Below, piece by piece: positions 1-9,747 of a stretch of 64,000 nt of DNA. The notes below the pieces were generated by a model. The model searched no databases. It had not been told where the DNA came from and was given only the letters and a program-made list of their open reading frames with translations. Source of the DNA: Ampelocalamus luodianensis. Lineage: Eukaryota; Streptophyta; Magnoliopsida; Poales; Poaceae. Location of the stretch: the NCBI GenBank assembly GCA_036346255.1, contig CM070628.1:22521840-22585839 (forward strand), in the 5' to 3' direction. The stretch's first letter is position 1, and the number at the start of each line of letters is the position of its first letter. Made by a program: the position numbers and the translations under genes.

Positions 1-376
1 GATCCAGATTGTGATCGTACGACCTATCCTCATCAAAAGTACAGTCCACATCCGGCATATCGTTGACTTCCTTGGCGATGTCATCATTATTAACTTCCTC
101 GGCGATATCGTCATTATTAACTTCCTGTATAATCTGCTCTTCACCGTGACTGGTCCAGCATGTATACTCTTTTTTCAAACCCCTTCGAATCAAGTGTCCT
201 ACGATCTGCGCCCGGTTGTTAAAAATCTTCAAATTACCGCAATAAATGTATGGACAGTACATAAATTCTATCCCTTTATTCAACATATCTTGCTCCGCGG
301 CTCTTTTAAAAGCAATCACGTCATTAATGTACTCTTCACTCACACGGTTCGCACCGTACATCCAGTTTCGGTCCAT
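1..376 (-). CDS. TNP2-like CACTA transposase, N-terminal transposase-associated domain (partial)
   Basis: Reading leftwards from an ATG at 374-376, an open frame of about 125 codons runs off the window edge without a stop. It starts MDRNWMYGANRVSEEY and continues with a cysteine pair (CPYIYCGN) and a W-x-x-HGEE motif. This order (MDRxWMY, EY, CPxxxCxN, HL, GF/GL, YxxW, HGE) is the transposase-associated domain that precedes the transposase_21/TNP2 catalytic region in plant CACTA elements. The second cysteine pair is less complete than usual. After the domain there is an acidic linker with a short internal duplication (two copies of EVNNDDIA). The catalytic region is outside the window, so activity cannot be judged. 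Confidence 0.85.
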   Translation of the reverse strand, partial: MDRNWMYGANRVSEEYINDVIAFKRAAEQDMLNKGIEFMYCPYIYCGNLKIFNNRAQIVGHLIRRGLKKEYTCWTSHGEEQIIQEVNNDDIAEEVNNDDIAKEVNDMPDVDCTFDEDRSYDHNLD

Positions 377-905
377 CTACGCCACGCACGTAACAATTAG
401 TAGTGTTAAATTATATTAATAAACTGCAAATACGTTACTCCTCCAATTAACCAAATACACTAAAATTGATTAAAGATTAACCTAGAGCAAATATAAAGAG
501 TTACAGATCGTTACCCTCGGAGCTCACGACGAAAATTCCAAATATCCCGCGAGATTCCTCATTGACCTTCTCCTCCAGGCCACAGTGCAATGTGAGACTT
601 AAGTGGACAGGGCAAGAGAAGAGCCACAGCCGAAATGCACCTCCCCCATAAGCTTATCCCTCTCACAAAACACCCACTGCCGAAACAAAGCACTCATTCA
701 CAACACCAAAAACTGAGAGCTACCACCAAAGCCAAGCCTCACAAAGCAAGCAATATGCAAGCCAAATAGCCATAAGTTGCTAGGGCAACCCACAACCAAG
801 AACAAGGCAAGCAAAACAAGCAAACCTCCTACAACCACCACAGAGCAAAGCTTCTCAAGCCAGAGGCGCTAGGGCAGGTCTGTCGGGTCCTGATATTTAT
901 AGGGG
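377..905 (-). other. CACTA transposase leader region
   Basis: This is non-coding sequence between the transposase ATG and the first subterminal repeat array. On the minus strand 640-880 looks like a transcribed leader, pyrimidine- and T-rich with no long frame. No promoter could be pinned down. Confidence 0.4.
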
Positions 906-1195
906 TGGCATATCACAGACGATTCTTATTTCCATCCGTCTGTGATGTGAATATATCACAGACGGTTCGTAAATAGAACCGTCTGTGATATACTCACATC
1001 ACAGACGGTTCTTATTACAAACCGTCTGTGTACATCATAGACGGTTCTACTTACGAACCATCTGTGATATAGAGGATATCACAAACGGTTCAACATGGAA
1101 CCGTCTGTATAAGTTCAACACAGACGGCTCTTCATGGAACCGTCTGTGATGAGGATATTATCATAGATGGTTCTTCATAGAACCGTCTGTGATAG
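906..1195. repeat. CACTA subterminal palindromic repeat array (inner)
   Basis: Units of the form TCACAGACGGTTC, a 5-9 base loop, then GAACCGTCTGTGA repeat about six times with variants (for example around 950-990, 1005-1040 and 1110-1150). Each unit is a short palindrome. In CACTA elements such arrays are binding sites for the element's own regulatory protein. Confidence 0.85.
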
Positions 1196-1409
1196 CGTAC
1201 GAAATTACTAAAATGAATTGCCCAGTAATAAACAGATGATAAAAAAGACCATATCATCACAGACGATAAAAAAGACCATATTGTTTTTACATCACAGACG
1301 ATAGATAAAAAAGATCATATCATTTTACATCACGAAGATAGATAAAAAGATCGCTATATCGTTTTTACATCACGCATTTATAAAAAGGATGGCGATCCTA
1401 TCTTAGTCT

Positions 1410-1664
1410 TCAAATCTTCGCACGCCTTCTCGTCGGCTTGTAGGGGCGGGATCGTGATCGTCTCACCAAACGCCTCCACCGTGACCTTTCACGCTCAATT
1501 TCCTCTTGTAGATATTCGGACTCGTAATCAAGTCCCATATAGCCTGAGGCCATCAACCCCGGTCTCCGAGTCTCGGCTAGGCGGACCGCTCTCCTGTAAT
1601 GTCGAGGTCGTCCTCGACTCTCTGGCTGCATCCTCGGTGCGGACCAAATAGTTCTATAGGACAA
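1410..1664 (-). CDS. CACTA-internal accessory ORF, basic C-terminal part
   Basis: This 84-residue frame lies between the two subterminal arrays. Its C-terminal half is strongly basic with SRWRRL and RRSRSRPYKP, after an acidic helix-like stretch (EYLQEEIERE). It overlaps the frame at 1654-1902 by 11 bases in another phase, as if one gene had been broken by a frameshift or spliced. I do not recognise a domain. It could be an element-encoded DNA-binding or nuclear accessory protein, but that is inference only. Confidence 0.35.
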   Translation of the reverse strand: MSYRTIWSAPRMQPESRGRPRHYRRAVRLAETRRPGLMASGYMGLDYESEYLQEEIERERSRWRRLVRRSRSRPYKPTRRRAKI

Positions 1665-1902
1665 TCTCCACGACGAGGTTTACTCGCCGGATGCGGGAGA
1701 GCCTCGCACTGGTCTGTTGGAGGAGGAGCTCCAATCGACAGATGATGGCCGTTATGGTCTCTGGTAGATGGGAGGACCTACAACGGATTATATTGCGAAC
1801 GGACGCCTTGTCCGCAGCTTGGGCCAGGTTGCAACCAGAGAGGTGCGAGTACACAACCAAAATGTAGGCCACTACAGCCGAAACAAGAGAGGAAGAAGCC
1901 AT
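1654..1902 (-). CDS. CACTA-internal accessory ORF, N-terminal part
   Basis: This 82-residue frame starts MASSSLVSAVVAYILVVYSH, a hydrophobic start resembling a membrane or signal segment. It continues with an amphipathic region (SHLPETITAIICRLELLLQQ) and reads into the next ORF by an 11-base overlap in another frame. It lies upstream of the transposase on the same strand. Grass CACTA elements often carry extra small frames here. Function is unknown. Confidence 0.35.
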   Translation of the reverse strand: MASSSLVSAVVAYILVVYSHLSGCNLAQAADKASVRNIIRCRSSHLPETITAIICRLELLLQQTSARLSRIRRVNLVVEIVL

Positions 1903-2048
1903 TTGGAGTTTGTGGAAAAGGTGATATCAAGGAGGTTCGTGAGAAATCCGTTTCATAAGGGATGTCTATTTATATAAAAGAAGTAGTAAAGCTGGAGCAG
2001 GAGACGAAGAGATGAAGAGACACTCGCGCGGGAGACGAAGGGATTGAA

Positions 2049-2386
2049 AGGCATATCACATACGGTTCTATCATGGAACCGTCTGTGATATTTCACAGAC
2101 GGTTCCATGATAGAACCGTATGCGATATCTAATTATCACAAACGGTTTGTAAACAGAACCGTCTATGAAATTCGTACCGTATCACAGACGGCTCTATTAA
2201 AGAACCGTCGGTGATAATAGCATATTACAGACGGTTCAAGGATAAAACCGTCTGTTAAGTATCACAGACGGTTTTATTTACAAACCATCTGTGATAATGA
2301 CATATCACAAACGGTGGAAAAGACGGTTCCTAAGTGACCGTCTGTATAAGTTCAACACAGACGGTTCCTTTGGAACCGTCTGTGAT
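2049..2386. repeat. CACTA subterminal palindromic repeat array (outer)
   Basis: About seven more ACAGACGGTTC/GAACCGTCTGT units lie just inside the terminus at 2420. The stretch 2052-2128 is a near-perfect inverted repeat made of two units back to back around TGATATTTCA. Confidence 0.85.
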
Positions 2387-2420
2387 GAGGCGTCCACTAT
2401 AGGCTTGTTTTGTAGTAGTG

Positions 2421-2879
2421 GGGAAAGGAGAGAGTAGCAGAGGAAGGTAGGAAAGGCCGGGAAGGGGCTAGGCGAACTCGAGGTGATGGCATGGGCAAGC
2501 TGGCGCGGAGGCGCACGGCATGGGTGGCGCGTGTCCCAGGCGAGCTGCTGCATGGCCTTGGTGCCGCTTAGGAGAAAATGACCCTGGCGAAGAGGGCGCA
2601 GGTCAGTGGGAGTGAGGTGCGGTGTAGTGGGACCGGATCGATTTGGTTTGGGTTCGGTTGGAAAGGTTCGGTCTAGTCAAGCCAAATGGTTCGGACAAAC
2701 GGATCGGTCCGAACAAGTCACGAGTTCAGTTCGGACAGTTTGAACAGTTGGGTTAGGTTAAACTGGTTGACCAAACGGAATTCAGTTTCCTTTAGTTTGA
2801 CCAGTGAGTTAAAAATAGCAAATAAATGTATAAAAAATCCAACAATTTTAAGAGAGGCTACTGAGATGATATAGACCCC
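2421..2879. other. Intergenic, no gene seen
   Basis: The sequence flanking the CACTA end has no supported gene. 2640-2790 is rich in GGTTCGG/CGGACAA words typical of short non-autonomous elements, but I could not place terminal inverted repeats. Confidence 0.4.
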
Positions 2880-3231
2880 ATATAAATTTTATAAACACAC
2901 TATTTATGATTTAATTGCTTGATTTAAAATCCTTTACAAATGATGTTTATTAATTGAACATAGCTTTTTCTCTATGTCAAGTTTAGTTCTAAAATTTTGA
3001 CAAAAATCATATTAATTCATGATAATTTTTGTAGTATTTGAATAAATTATTTTCCAGAGATCATAATAAGCATCTATTTCAATTTCTTTTGGAACTTTGG
3101 TTCAAGTTTGAGGCTTATTCTTGATTTGAAAATTTTGAAATGCAAAAATTTATGCACATGCTCCGGAAATGATATGAAATGTTTATAAGATGCATCTAAA
3201 TCCCATTTAATAAAAATGGGGCTGTGACACC
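2880..3231 (-). repeat. LTR-like remnant beginning TGTCACAGCCCC (minus)
   Basis: On the minus strand, sequence starting TGTCACAGCCCC at 3231 follows the end of a gypsy coding remnant. It is then AT-rich with gypsy-LTR-like words (TTTGCATTTCAAAATTTTC). It does not match the LTR at 6299 by eye, so it may belong to a different element. The left end is not defined. Confidence 0.35.
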
Positions 3232-6200
3232 TGCCCCGACCAGTACCTTTTTGGGTCCAGATGATGTTTTGAAACCTTCCAAAGAAGCGCCTTTGTCAAT
3301 CGGAACCTCTTTGGTCTGATCGGAAGGCTTTGGGGCCATCCTTGGTCTCAAGTGCTTGACCTACATGGAAAGTGGATTAGTATCCCTAGTCGGAAGTTCG
3401 TCGACCAGTTCTAGGGATTTGCGATCGCATGTGTATGCCATCTTTCTATCCCCTTGAACAGTAATAACCTATTTTGGCCCTAGCATTTTAAAACGCTAGT
3501 AGCCGTAGTGCGTAGCTATCAGGAACTTTGCCAATGTCAGACGACCAAGAATTCCATTGTATGCAGTTTCGTAATCTACTACATCAAATGGAATTTTCTC
3601 TGCTCGAAAGTTATCTGGCCTTCCGAACGTGACCGGCAGGGAGAGTTGCCCTATCGGTTTAGCAGTAGATCCTGGAACTATGCTATGGAAGGCATATTTC
3701 ACAGGCTTCACTTTTGACCTAGGAATCTGCATTTCTTCCCATAAATAGAATATTTAAAGAACTACCACCATCTATCAGAACTCAATTAACTTTACAGTTA
3801 TTAATAGTAGGTTCTACAACAATAGGGAACCTACCTGGTCGAGTTGAAGGGATGTGTCAGTCTTCTTTGCTGAAGGAGATAACTGTCTCTGACCACCTGG
3901 ATGGCTTGATGGTGATCAAAGACTCGGCGAGGTTCACTTCTCGCTCCACAGCCTTCAGATGACGCCTTGACTCGTATAAGGAGGATTCGTCGAAGATCAT
4001 ATCGACGGTGTGTTGTGGCTCCTGGTAGTCCATTTCTTCATCTTCATACTTGTCCTTCTTGGAGCCTGGCTCTCCAAGATCATGTATGGAAGGGAAAGGT
4101 CCTTTACCTGCATAATAGTCCTCTAGCTTTTTTGTCAGGCTCGATAAGTGCGCAGATCATACCCTGTCGCCTGATGAAGTGGAAACCACTTCTTATTCTT
4201 TTTTTATTGATCGGTCGGAGCTTTTGCCTTGTTCCGATATGCTTCTTCTTTGGTTTATCTAGGCTAAGTTGAGGGATTTTCTCTTTTTGATTGATGACTT
4301 TGTTCCATTCGACCGCCTCACTAGCAGCTGCATACCTGTCAGTCATGTTGAAGAGCTCGACAGTTGTTCATGGAGGATTCATAGCAATGTCCTTCGTAAA
4401 CCTTCGATTCCTCAATCTAGCTTTAAAAGCCTGGATAATAGAGGAATCCGCGACCTCAGGAATCAAAATTTGAACCTGGCTAAACCTCTTAATGTACTGT
4501 CATAGAGTTTCATTGGGTTCTTGCCGGATCCGATGAAGATCATCCTTCTTTCTAGGGCGATCATATGTCCCCTGGAAGTTTGCTATCAGGAGGTTGTAGA
4601 GTTGCTCCTAAGTGTAGATTGATCCACCGTGAGTTGAGCAACCAGGACTGGACAAATCCTTCAAGTACCATGGGCGATGGTTGCCATCACATTGTCATCA
4701 CCATCGTGAGCTCGATGGCGGTGAGTGTAGATCCGGAGAAATTCCAATGGATTTTGAGTCCCATCGAATTTCTCCATGTTTGTTGGTCGAAACTTGTCCG
4801 CCAATGTATTGCTTGGAGCCCCGAGAATACTCGACGACGTAATCAAGTCATGGCACCTTTTTGGAAATGTGCCGAATTGTAATGGTTGGTGATGATTCCT
4901 TGGGTTTGCATACCGAACATCCGTGTCCCAATCCTGTCGTGGACATTGGTATGACCTCTTCGACTGACTGCCTAGTTCAGGTGATGTCGAAGATCTCTCG
5001 AACCAAACAGTAGCTCCTCGTGACGAGGGGAGGAGTGGCTGCATGGAAGAGCCGTATTCCCTCGTGACTCCCTTGTTGGAATCTTCGAGAAGGCCTTGGT
5101 ACCGAATGGTCTCTAGCCTGACTAGGCTGACCCCTACTAAGAGAGGGACAATGGGATGAAGTCAAAGTATCACTTAGCGAGTTCCTTTGTTATCGGTACA
5201 TTTCTGTACGCTGCATGGTCTATTGGAGGATCTCCAATACTTGCCCTGCAAGTTAAACATATCCTGGAGTCTCTGCCAGAGTAGGATCCAGATTATTTAA
5301 AACATCACAAACTTGTTGCAGGTTTTGAATTGTTACCGAAGGTCTTGGAGGATTCCTACGATGAAGGTTTTGATGGCTCGAATTCCCTTCTGACCTTCTG
5401 GCTTGCCCGTTCGACCCCTTATGTGCAATGGGGGTAGAAACAAGTGAATTAACTAATTGATGTCCACGAGTTCCCGTACCTCCGACATCTTGGGACGGTA
5501 CTTGAGTGTTCGTGCTATTTCCATTAACTAGTGCTGGCGGGGTACGCTGTGGAGGACTGTGCACGGTATCTTGATTGGTATCACCGATTATGTTAACCTC
5601 GTGCCTCCAACAGCGGTCTACCGACGAGCTCCCATCGTAACTAAGGGTGAGCCTTCCACTGCCTCAGCAAGGAACCTCCATGAGGGGGAGCAGTCGGAGA
5701 TTAACACCTCTGGTGGGCTTTGTGGTGAACTCAGCTTGATCTGGCGGATGTCCGATTGTAGGCTGAGTTTGATCATCCTTACCTAGCCTTCGACCGGTGA
5801 CAACTTCATTGTCACTGTCACCAGGTGTTGGTTGGCCCCTAGAATATCTAGGAGCCGTCGGCGAATATCGGTCGCCCATGATCGTATTGAGAGTACATTG
5901 ACCCTCCAATCGCAGTGCTGAGCTTTTGTCGCCGTTCTTGTCGGTCGGAAGAACCAGGCTTGTAGAGGCATTCAGACATTCCGAACTGGTCGGAGGGACC
6001 GATTCCTCTTGGGGCACCATTGGTAGTGAGTCTTCTTCCATCCGGTCAATCTTGTCGGTCTCGGCGAGTGGAGAGCCTACGACGGAAGAGGATGACGACG
6101 ACATTGCGTCATGTTCCATGGCGCGGATGCATACGTCCATGTTGAAATCGGAGTAGTCCGCCAAGCCGAACCAATTCTTCTCATCCCAGGTTCCTGCCAT
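3232..6200 (-). pseudogene. Degenerate Ty3/gypsy gag-protease polyprotein
   Basis: The frame starts at 6200 (MAGTWDEKNWFGLADYSDF) with a disordered N-terminus. Fragments then follow in changing frames. Around 4661-4860 is a gag block (KFDGTQNPLEFLRIYTHRHR), near 4104-4346 a damaged gag C-terminus, and at 3496-3732 the aspartic-protease region (LPVTFGRPDNFRAEKIPFDV, then YNGILGRLTLAKF). This corresponds to the FxV-x-DFxTxYxxILGRPxLAKF motif of grass gypsy proteases. Coding similarity continues to about 3235 and stops. No reverse transcriptase, RNase H or integrase follows. Many stops and frameshifts make it non-functional. The order from LTR (6299) through gag to protease fixes the minus orientation. 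Confidence 0.75.
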
Positions 6201-6279
6201 AATCGCATAAGCGATAAAAGAATGAAGGGAGAATGAGGATGCTGAGCGAAGAAATCTTCAAAAACTCAACGCCTTCTTC

Positions 6280-6296
6280 CCCCATAGACGACGCCA
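6280..6296 (-). other. Retrotransposon primer-binding site
   Basis: The minus-strand sequence TGGCGTCGTCTATGGGG begins two bases inside the LTR end at 6299. It resembles the TGGCGCCGT...GGGG site common in grass gypsy elements. Confidence 0.6.
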
Positions 6297-6298
6297 GC

Positions 6299-6700
6299 TG
6301 TCGACGATCGAGTCACCGATTTTACGAAAATAATAAGAGAAAAATGGCTAAGAGTTCTTAGAGGTGACTGGGGTTGCTCTTTACTGTAATAAACTAGCTA
6401 TTACAGGGGTGCTTTAAGTAAGGCGACAGACTGGCCCTAATTACATTGAGAGTATTGCTTGATTGCTTCAATTGTCTTCAAATCGCTAGGTCTTGTGTTC
6501 TTCGATCTTCTAAAATTTGCCTCTCTTTGTTGTTCGTCATCTACCTTTAAATAACTAGCGAAGAGGTGTGATTACTCTTGGAGAAGACTCTCTCGGAGTG
6601 ACGCGATCGTCGGTGAGATAGTTTCAGTCAATGAGATAGTAATTGATCACCAGTTGGTGTTGTCAGGGGACGTGATAACCGTGATATAGTTATTGTCAGT
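6299..6700 (-). repeat. 5' LTR of the gypsy gag-protease element (outer end approximate)
   Basis: The LTR edge is TGTCGACGATCG at 6299, next to the primer-binding site. A TATA-like ATTTAAAGG (minus) lies at 6545-6553, about 250 bases from the edge, suitable for an LTR promoter. The outer boundary is uncertain and could reach about 6850. Confidence 0.5.
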
Positions 6701-7404
6701 AACTTAGGGATGTAATATCGTGTGGTTTGGGGCTAATAAAGCACATGTCTCATTCTTCACACGGAAGGAGTATATTTGGAATTGTGTTCAAATACTAGTT
6801 CAAAGTCTTTACTGACGATCATGCAGTCGAGCAATGGGTATAGAGCCCTCCCAGGCAGGGTTACTCGTAGAGCGACCTATGGGATTCTAACGCCACGGTG
6901 GTCGTTAGCCTCGAGATTTACAACCACATAAATGTGAAACCAATAATTAAAAATTTAATCCTTGTCACCGGCCGCGTGTCGTGCCGATCATGACTCTGAT
7001 GTGGACTATGCCATACAGGTGGACCAACAATGTTATGCTTTGGTGGCCTATCCGCCATCTCTATGACTACTTGACTAGGGGTTGGGTGTTTGTGGTTGGA
7101 CCGCCGCTTGAGCATTGTGTTTAGGTTGGCCTAGTGTGTTTGTGGAGTTGGGTGGCTCGGCAATTTATTAGGTCGTTACAAATTGTGAGTCGATCTCATT
7201 GCACACGGGCTCGAGCATAATTTTTTTGCATGTGAACATGTCCGTAGACACAAAAATAGAAACTTACCCATCTAAGCTTCCGGAAGCCGACTAGGTAGCC
7301 GGTGGCTTTTGAGGATGAAATTTAGGCTTTGCTCATGAAAGTTAAACAACTTATAAATAGACAAATCCTCATGTATCGGTTTTGCTAGTTTTAAATTGTC
7401 TGAA
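6701..7404. other. Intergenic, no gene seen
   Basis: Short open frames only (for example minus 6918-7115), without recognisable domains. The first part may be U3 of the LTR. Confidence 0.4.
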
Positions 7405-7710
7405 ATTTTTTTAAGTTTAAATTACTTGTTGTGACCATTAGATTTGTGTAAAGATTAGTGTGTCATATGATTAGATATTGATCCAATAGATACCATATGA
7501 TTGGATATTGATTCAATGATTATAACAAGTGATTTAAACTTAAAAAAAATTCAAGCAACTTATAAATAGACAGTCACTTGTTGTGATCATTAGATTTGTG
7601 TAAAGATTGGTGTGTCATATGATTGAATATTGATCCAATAGATAACATATGATTGGATATTGATCTAATGGTCACAACAAGTGACTTAAACTTAAGAAAA
7701 TTTCAAACAA
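7405..7710. repeat. Tandem pair of foldback (MITE-like) units
   Basis: Two units about 152 bases apart each begin CTTGTTGTGA(C/T)CATTAGAT and end with the inverse (ATCTAATGGTCACAACAAG in the second unit, decayed in the first). AAGTTTAA and AAACTTAA lie outside. CAACTTATAAATAGACA recurs at about 7347, 7556 and 7711. This is a duplicated hairpin element or a MITE inserted and then tandemly copied. Confidence 0.7.
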
Positions 7711-8292
7711 CTTACAAATAGACAGTCCATACATGTATTTAAATATTATAAACCATGTATAAAAGATGAAACCCTCACCTCCTCTCTCCATTCAACCCCA
7801 CCCCAAACGGCCCCAACTCTTGAGCACGCAACGACGGTGCTAGAGTTTGCGCCAAATCGCCGCCTCCTGCCGGCGCCGCTATCCGCCGTCTCTTGCCTTT
7901 CCCTGCGCCTCGGTCTCCGCCGCCCCTGTCCGCCACCGTCCTCCTCCCCCGACCACCTGCCTAGCACCACAATTCTAAACCGTGTAATGAAAAGGCACCA
8001 CAATTCTACCGAAACAAAACCGAACTTGTGGCATCTACTTGCAGTTGCAGTTACTGCAGTAAGCGCCCCTTCTGTACAACTGTTCCATCGATCCTGCATT
8101 GCTGCGTTTATTTCCAACCAAACATTAGCCAGTCTGACTGAACCGGATAAGAATTCACGCAAATTCGAAGAAATCAGCACAAAAAAAAGCCCCGCTGCCC
8201 GCGAAAACGCAAAGAATATATGCGAGCAGCAACGAAGCAACAGCCACCGTTTCTGAACGATGCTCATGTACGGCGCGCCTTTTTCACCCCAC
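7711..8292. other. 3' flank of the first glycosyltransferase
   Basis: It contains open but low-complexity frames on both strands (7746-8267 minus, 7837-8256 plus) with no recognisable domain. It probably includes the 3' untranslated region of the gene at 8293. Confidence 0.3.
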
Positions 8293-9747
8293 CTAGTATC
8301 TCGACTCGTCCCCGAGCTCGCGCAGCTCCCGCGCCAGCTCCTCCACCTCCCGCCACGAGCTGCCGCCTTCCCGCACAGCCGCCGCAGCCTCCACGGCGAG
8401 CTTCTTCGCCCGTGCGGCCACGTCGCTCCACTCGCTCCCCTTCCCCGCGACGACGGTCGCTTCGAGCACGCGCACTAGCTCGTCGGCGCTTGCCGCCGTC
8501 TCGAGGCCGCCCCAGCATACCGGCACGGCCGCGCGTAACTCATCCACGAGCAGCCGCGCGTTCACGAACTGGTCGGCCGTCATGGGCCACGTCAGCATCG
8601 TCACCCCGGCCGCCGCTGCCTCCAGCACCGAGTTCCACCCGCAGTGCGTCACGAACCACCCCACCGCCCGGTGACTCAGCGCGGCTACCTGAGGAGCCCA
8701 CCCGCGGATCACGGCGCCCCTGCCGCCTGCTGCTGCGCGCTCCTCGAACCCCTCTAGGAGCGTCGCCGCCGACCCGACAGCCCACACGAACGCCGCGCCG
8801 GTCCACTCCAGCGCGGCGGCCAGCGCTGCCGCGTGAGCCGGCTGCAGCACCGCCATGCTCCCGAAGCTTATGTACACGACGGACTTGTCCGTGAACTTGT
8901 CCAGCCAGGCGCACAGGTCGGCCGCGGACACGGCCGTCTCGCCGCCGCGGTTGCCGGTGGCGTCGGCGTCCGGCGCCACTGGCCCGATCGCGCGCACGCG
9001 CTTGAAGCCCAAGTCCGCGAGCGGAGCCTCCAGGTACCGCGCCTCGAGCCGCTGGAACGTGTTCAACACGAACGCCGAGCAATCCAGGTTCCAGAGGAAG
9101 TTGCTCCTGACCGCCTCGGAGACCTCGTCGCCCTCCTTGTACGTCCGGTACAGCAACGAGAGCTGCCGCCAGGGTACGCCGGGGCGTCCGGGAGGTCCGG
9201 GAAGGTGATCGGGCACTCGTCATCGTTCTCGTCCTCCCGCTTGGGCATCCGGCGCAACAGCGAGTGGAGCACGGCGGTGCCGTACACGGCGGACGACGAG
9301 AACACGATGCGCGGGATGCCGAGCTCCGCCGCGAGCGGCTGTGTCCACCCGCAGAAGAAGTCAGAGAGTATGGCAACGACGCGGTCGGGGTGTTCGAGCG
9401 GGCGCGGACCCAAGAACCGAGCGGGCCGCGGAGCCCCGCGAAGGCGACGACGAGTGCGCCGAAGAGCGCGGGCGGGCAGCCCTTGGCGCTCTCGACGCCG
9501 GCGGGAAGGCTGGGTGGGAGGAACGGGAGAGTGAGCGCGCGGACGGCGCCGCCCGGGTGCGCGGCGAGGAGGGCTCGAGGAGCGAGGCTGTGACGGGCGT
9601 GGCGACGACGGTGAGGCGGAGGCCGCGGGCCGCAAGGAGGCAGGCGAGGTCGAGGAGCGGGATCATGTGACCCAGCGCCGGGTACGGGACGACCAGGAAG
9701 TGCGGCGCTGCCGCGGCGGTGGGGCTGTTGGTGGTGGCCGTCGCCAT
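8293..9747 (-). pseudogene. UDP-glycosyltransferase (UGT89-like), frameshifted copy 1
   Basis: A family-1 glycosyltransferase would transfer a sugar from a UDP-sugar to phenolic or flavonoid acceptors in the cytosol. The start at 9747 (MATATTNSPTAAAAPHFLVV) is followed by PYPALGHMIPLLDLA, holding the catalytic histidine. The middle gives DFFCGWTQPLAAELGIPRIV. The C-terminal frame (start near 9216, stop at 8293) carries the UDP-sugar-binding PSPG box (WAPQV...THCGWNSVLEAAAAGV...WPMTADQF). Three frame changes interrupt it, near 9572, 9395 and 9172. Each looks like loss of one base, so the first and last frames agree and the total would be about 485 residues. The box has GVTM instead of the usual GVPM. 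No intron is seen. It is either a young pseudogene or an intact gene with assembly indels. Confidence 0.8.

Larger units (their letters stand above)
1..2420 (-). mobile_element. CACTA (En/Spm) transposon, 5' part, truncated by window edge
   Basis: On the minus strand the element begins at 2420 with the terminal sequence CACTACTACAAAACAAGCCT. It continues through two arrays of subterminal repeats (2049-2386 and 906-1195) and reaches a transposase start at 376. Terminal CACTA, dense subterminal repeats and a TNP2-type reading frame together define the superfamily. The other terminus lies beyond the left edge, so length and target duplication cannot be checked. It is probably a formerly autonomous element. 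Confidence 0.85.

Noticed and set aside
906..2386. Regular palindromic repeats as a CRISPR or replication origin
   Set aside because: Their position just inside a CACTA terminus identifies them as subterminal repeats.
8220..8894. 224-residue plus frame opposite the glycosyltransferase
   Set aside because: It is antisense to the PSPG-box exon and has the low-complexity Arg/Pro/Ser composition of GC-rich antisense DNA.
8540..9376. 278-residue minus frame over the first glycosyltransferase
   Set aside because: It is the Arg/Gly/Ser-rich shadow of the true UGT frame. The recognisable UGT motifs lie in the other frames.
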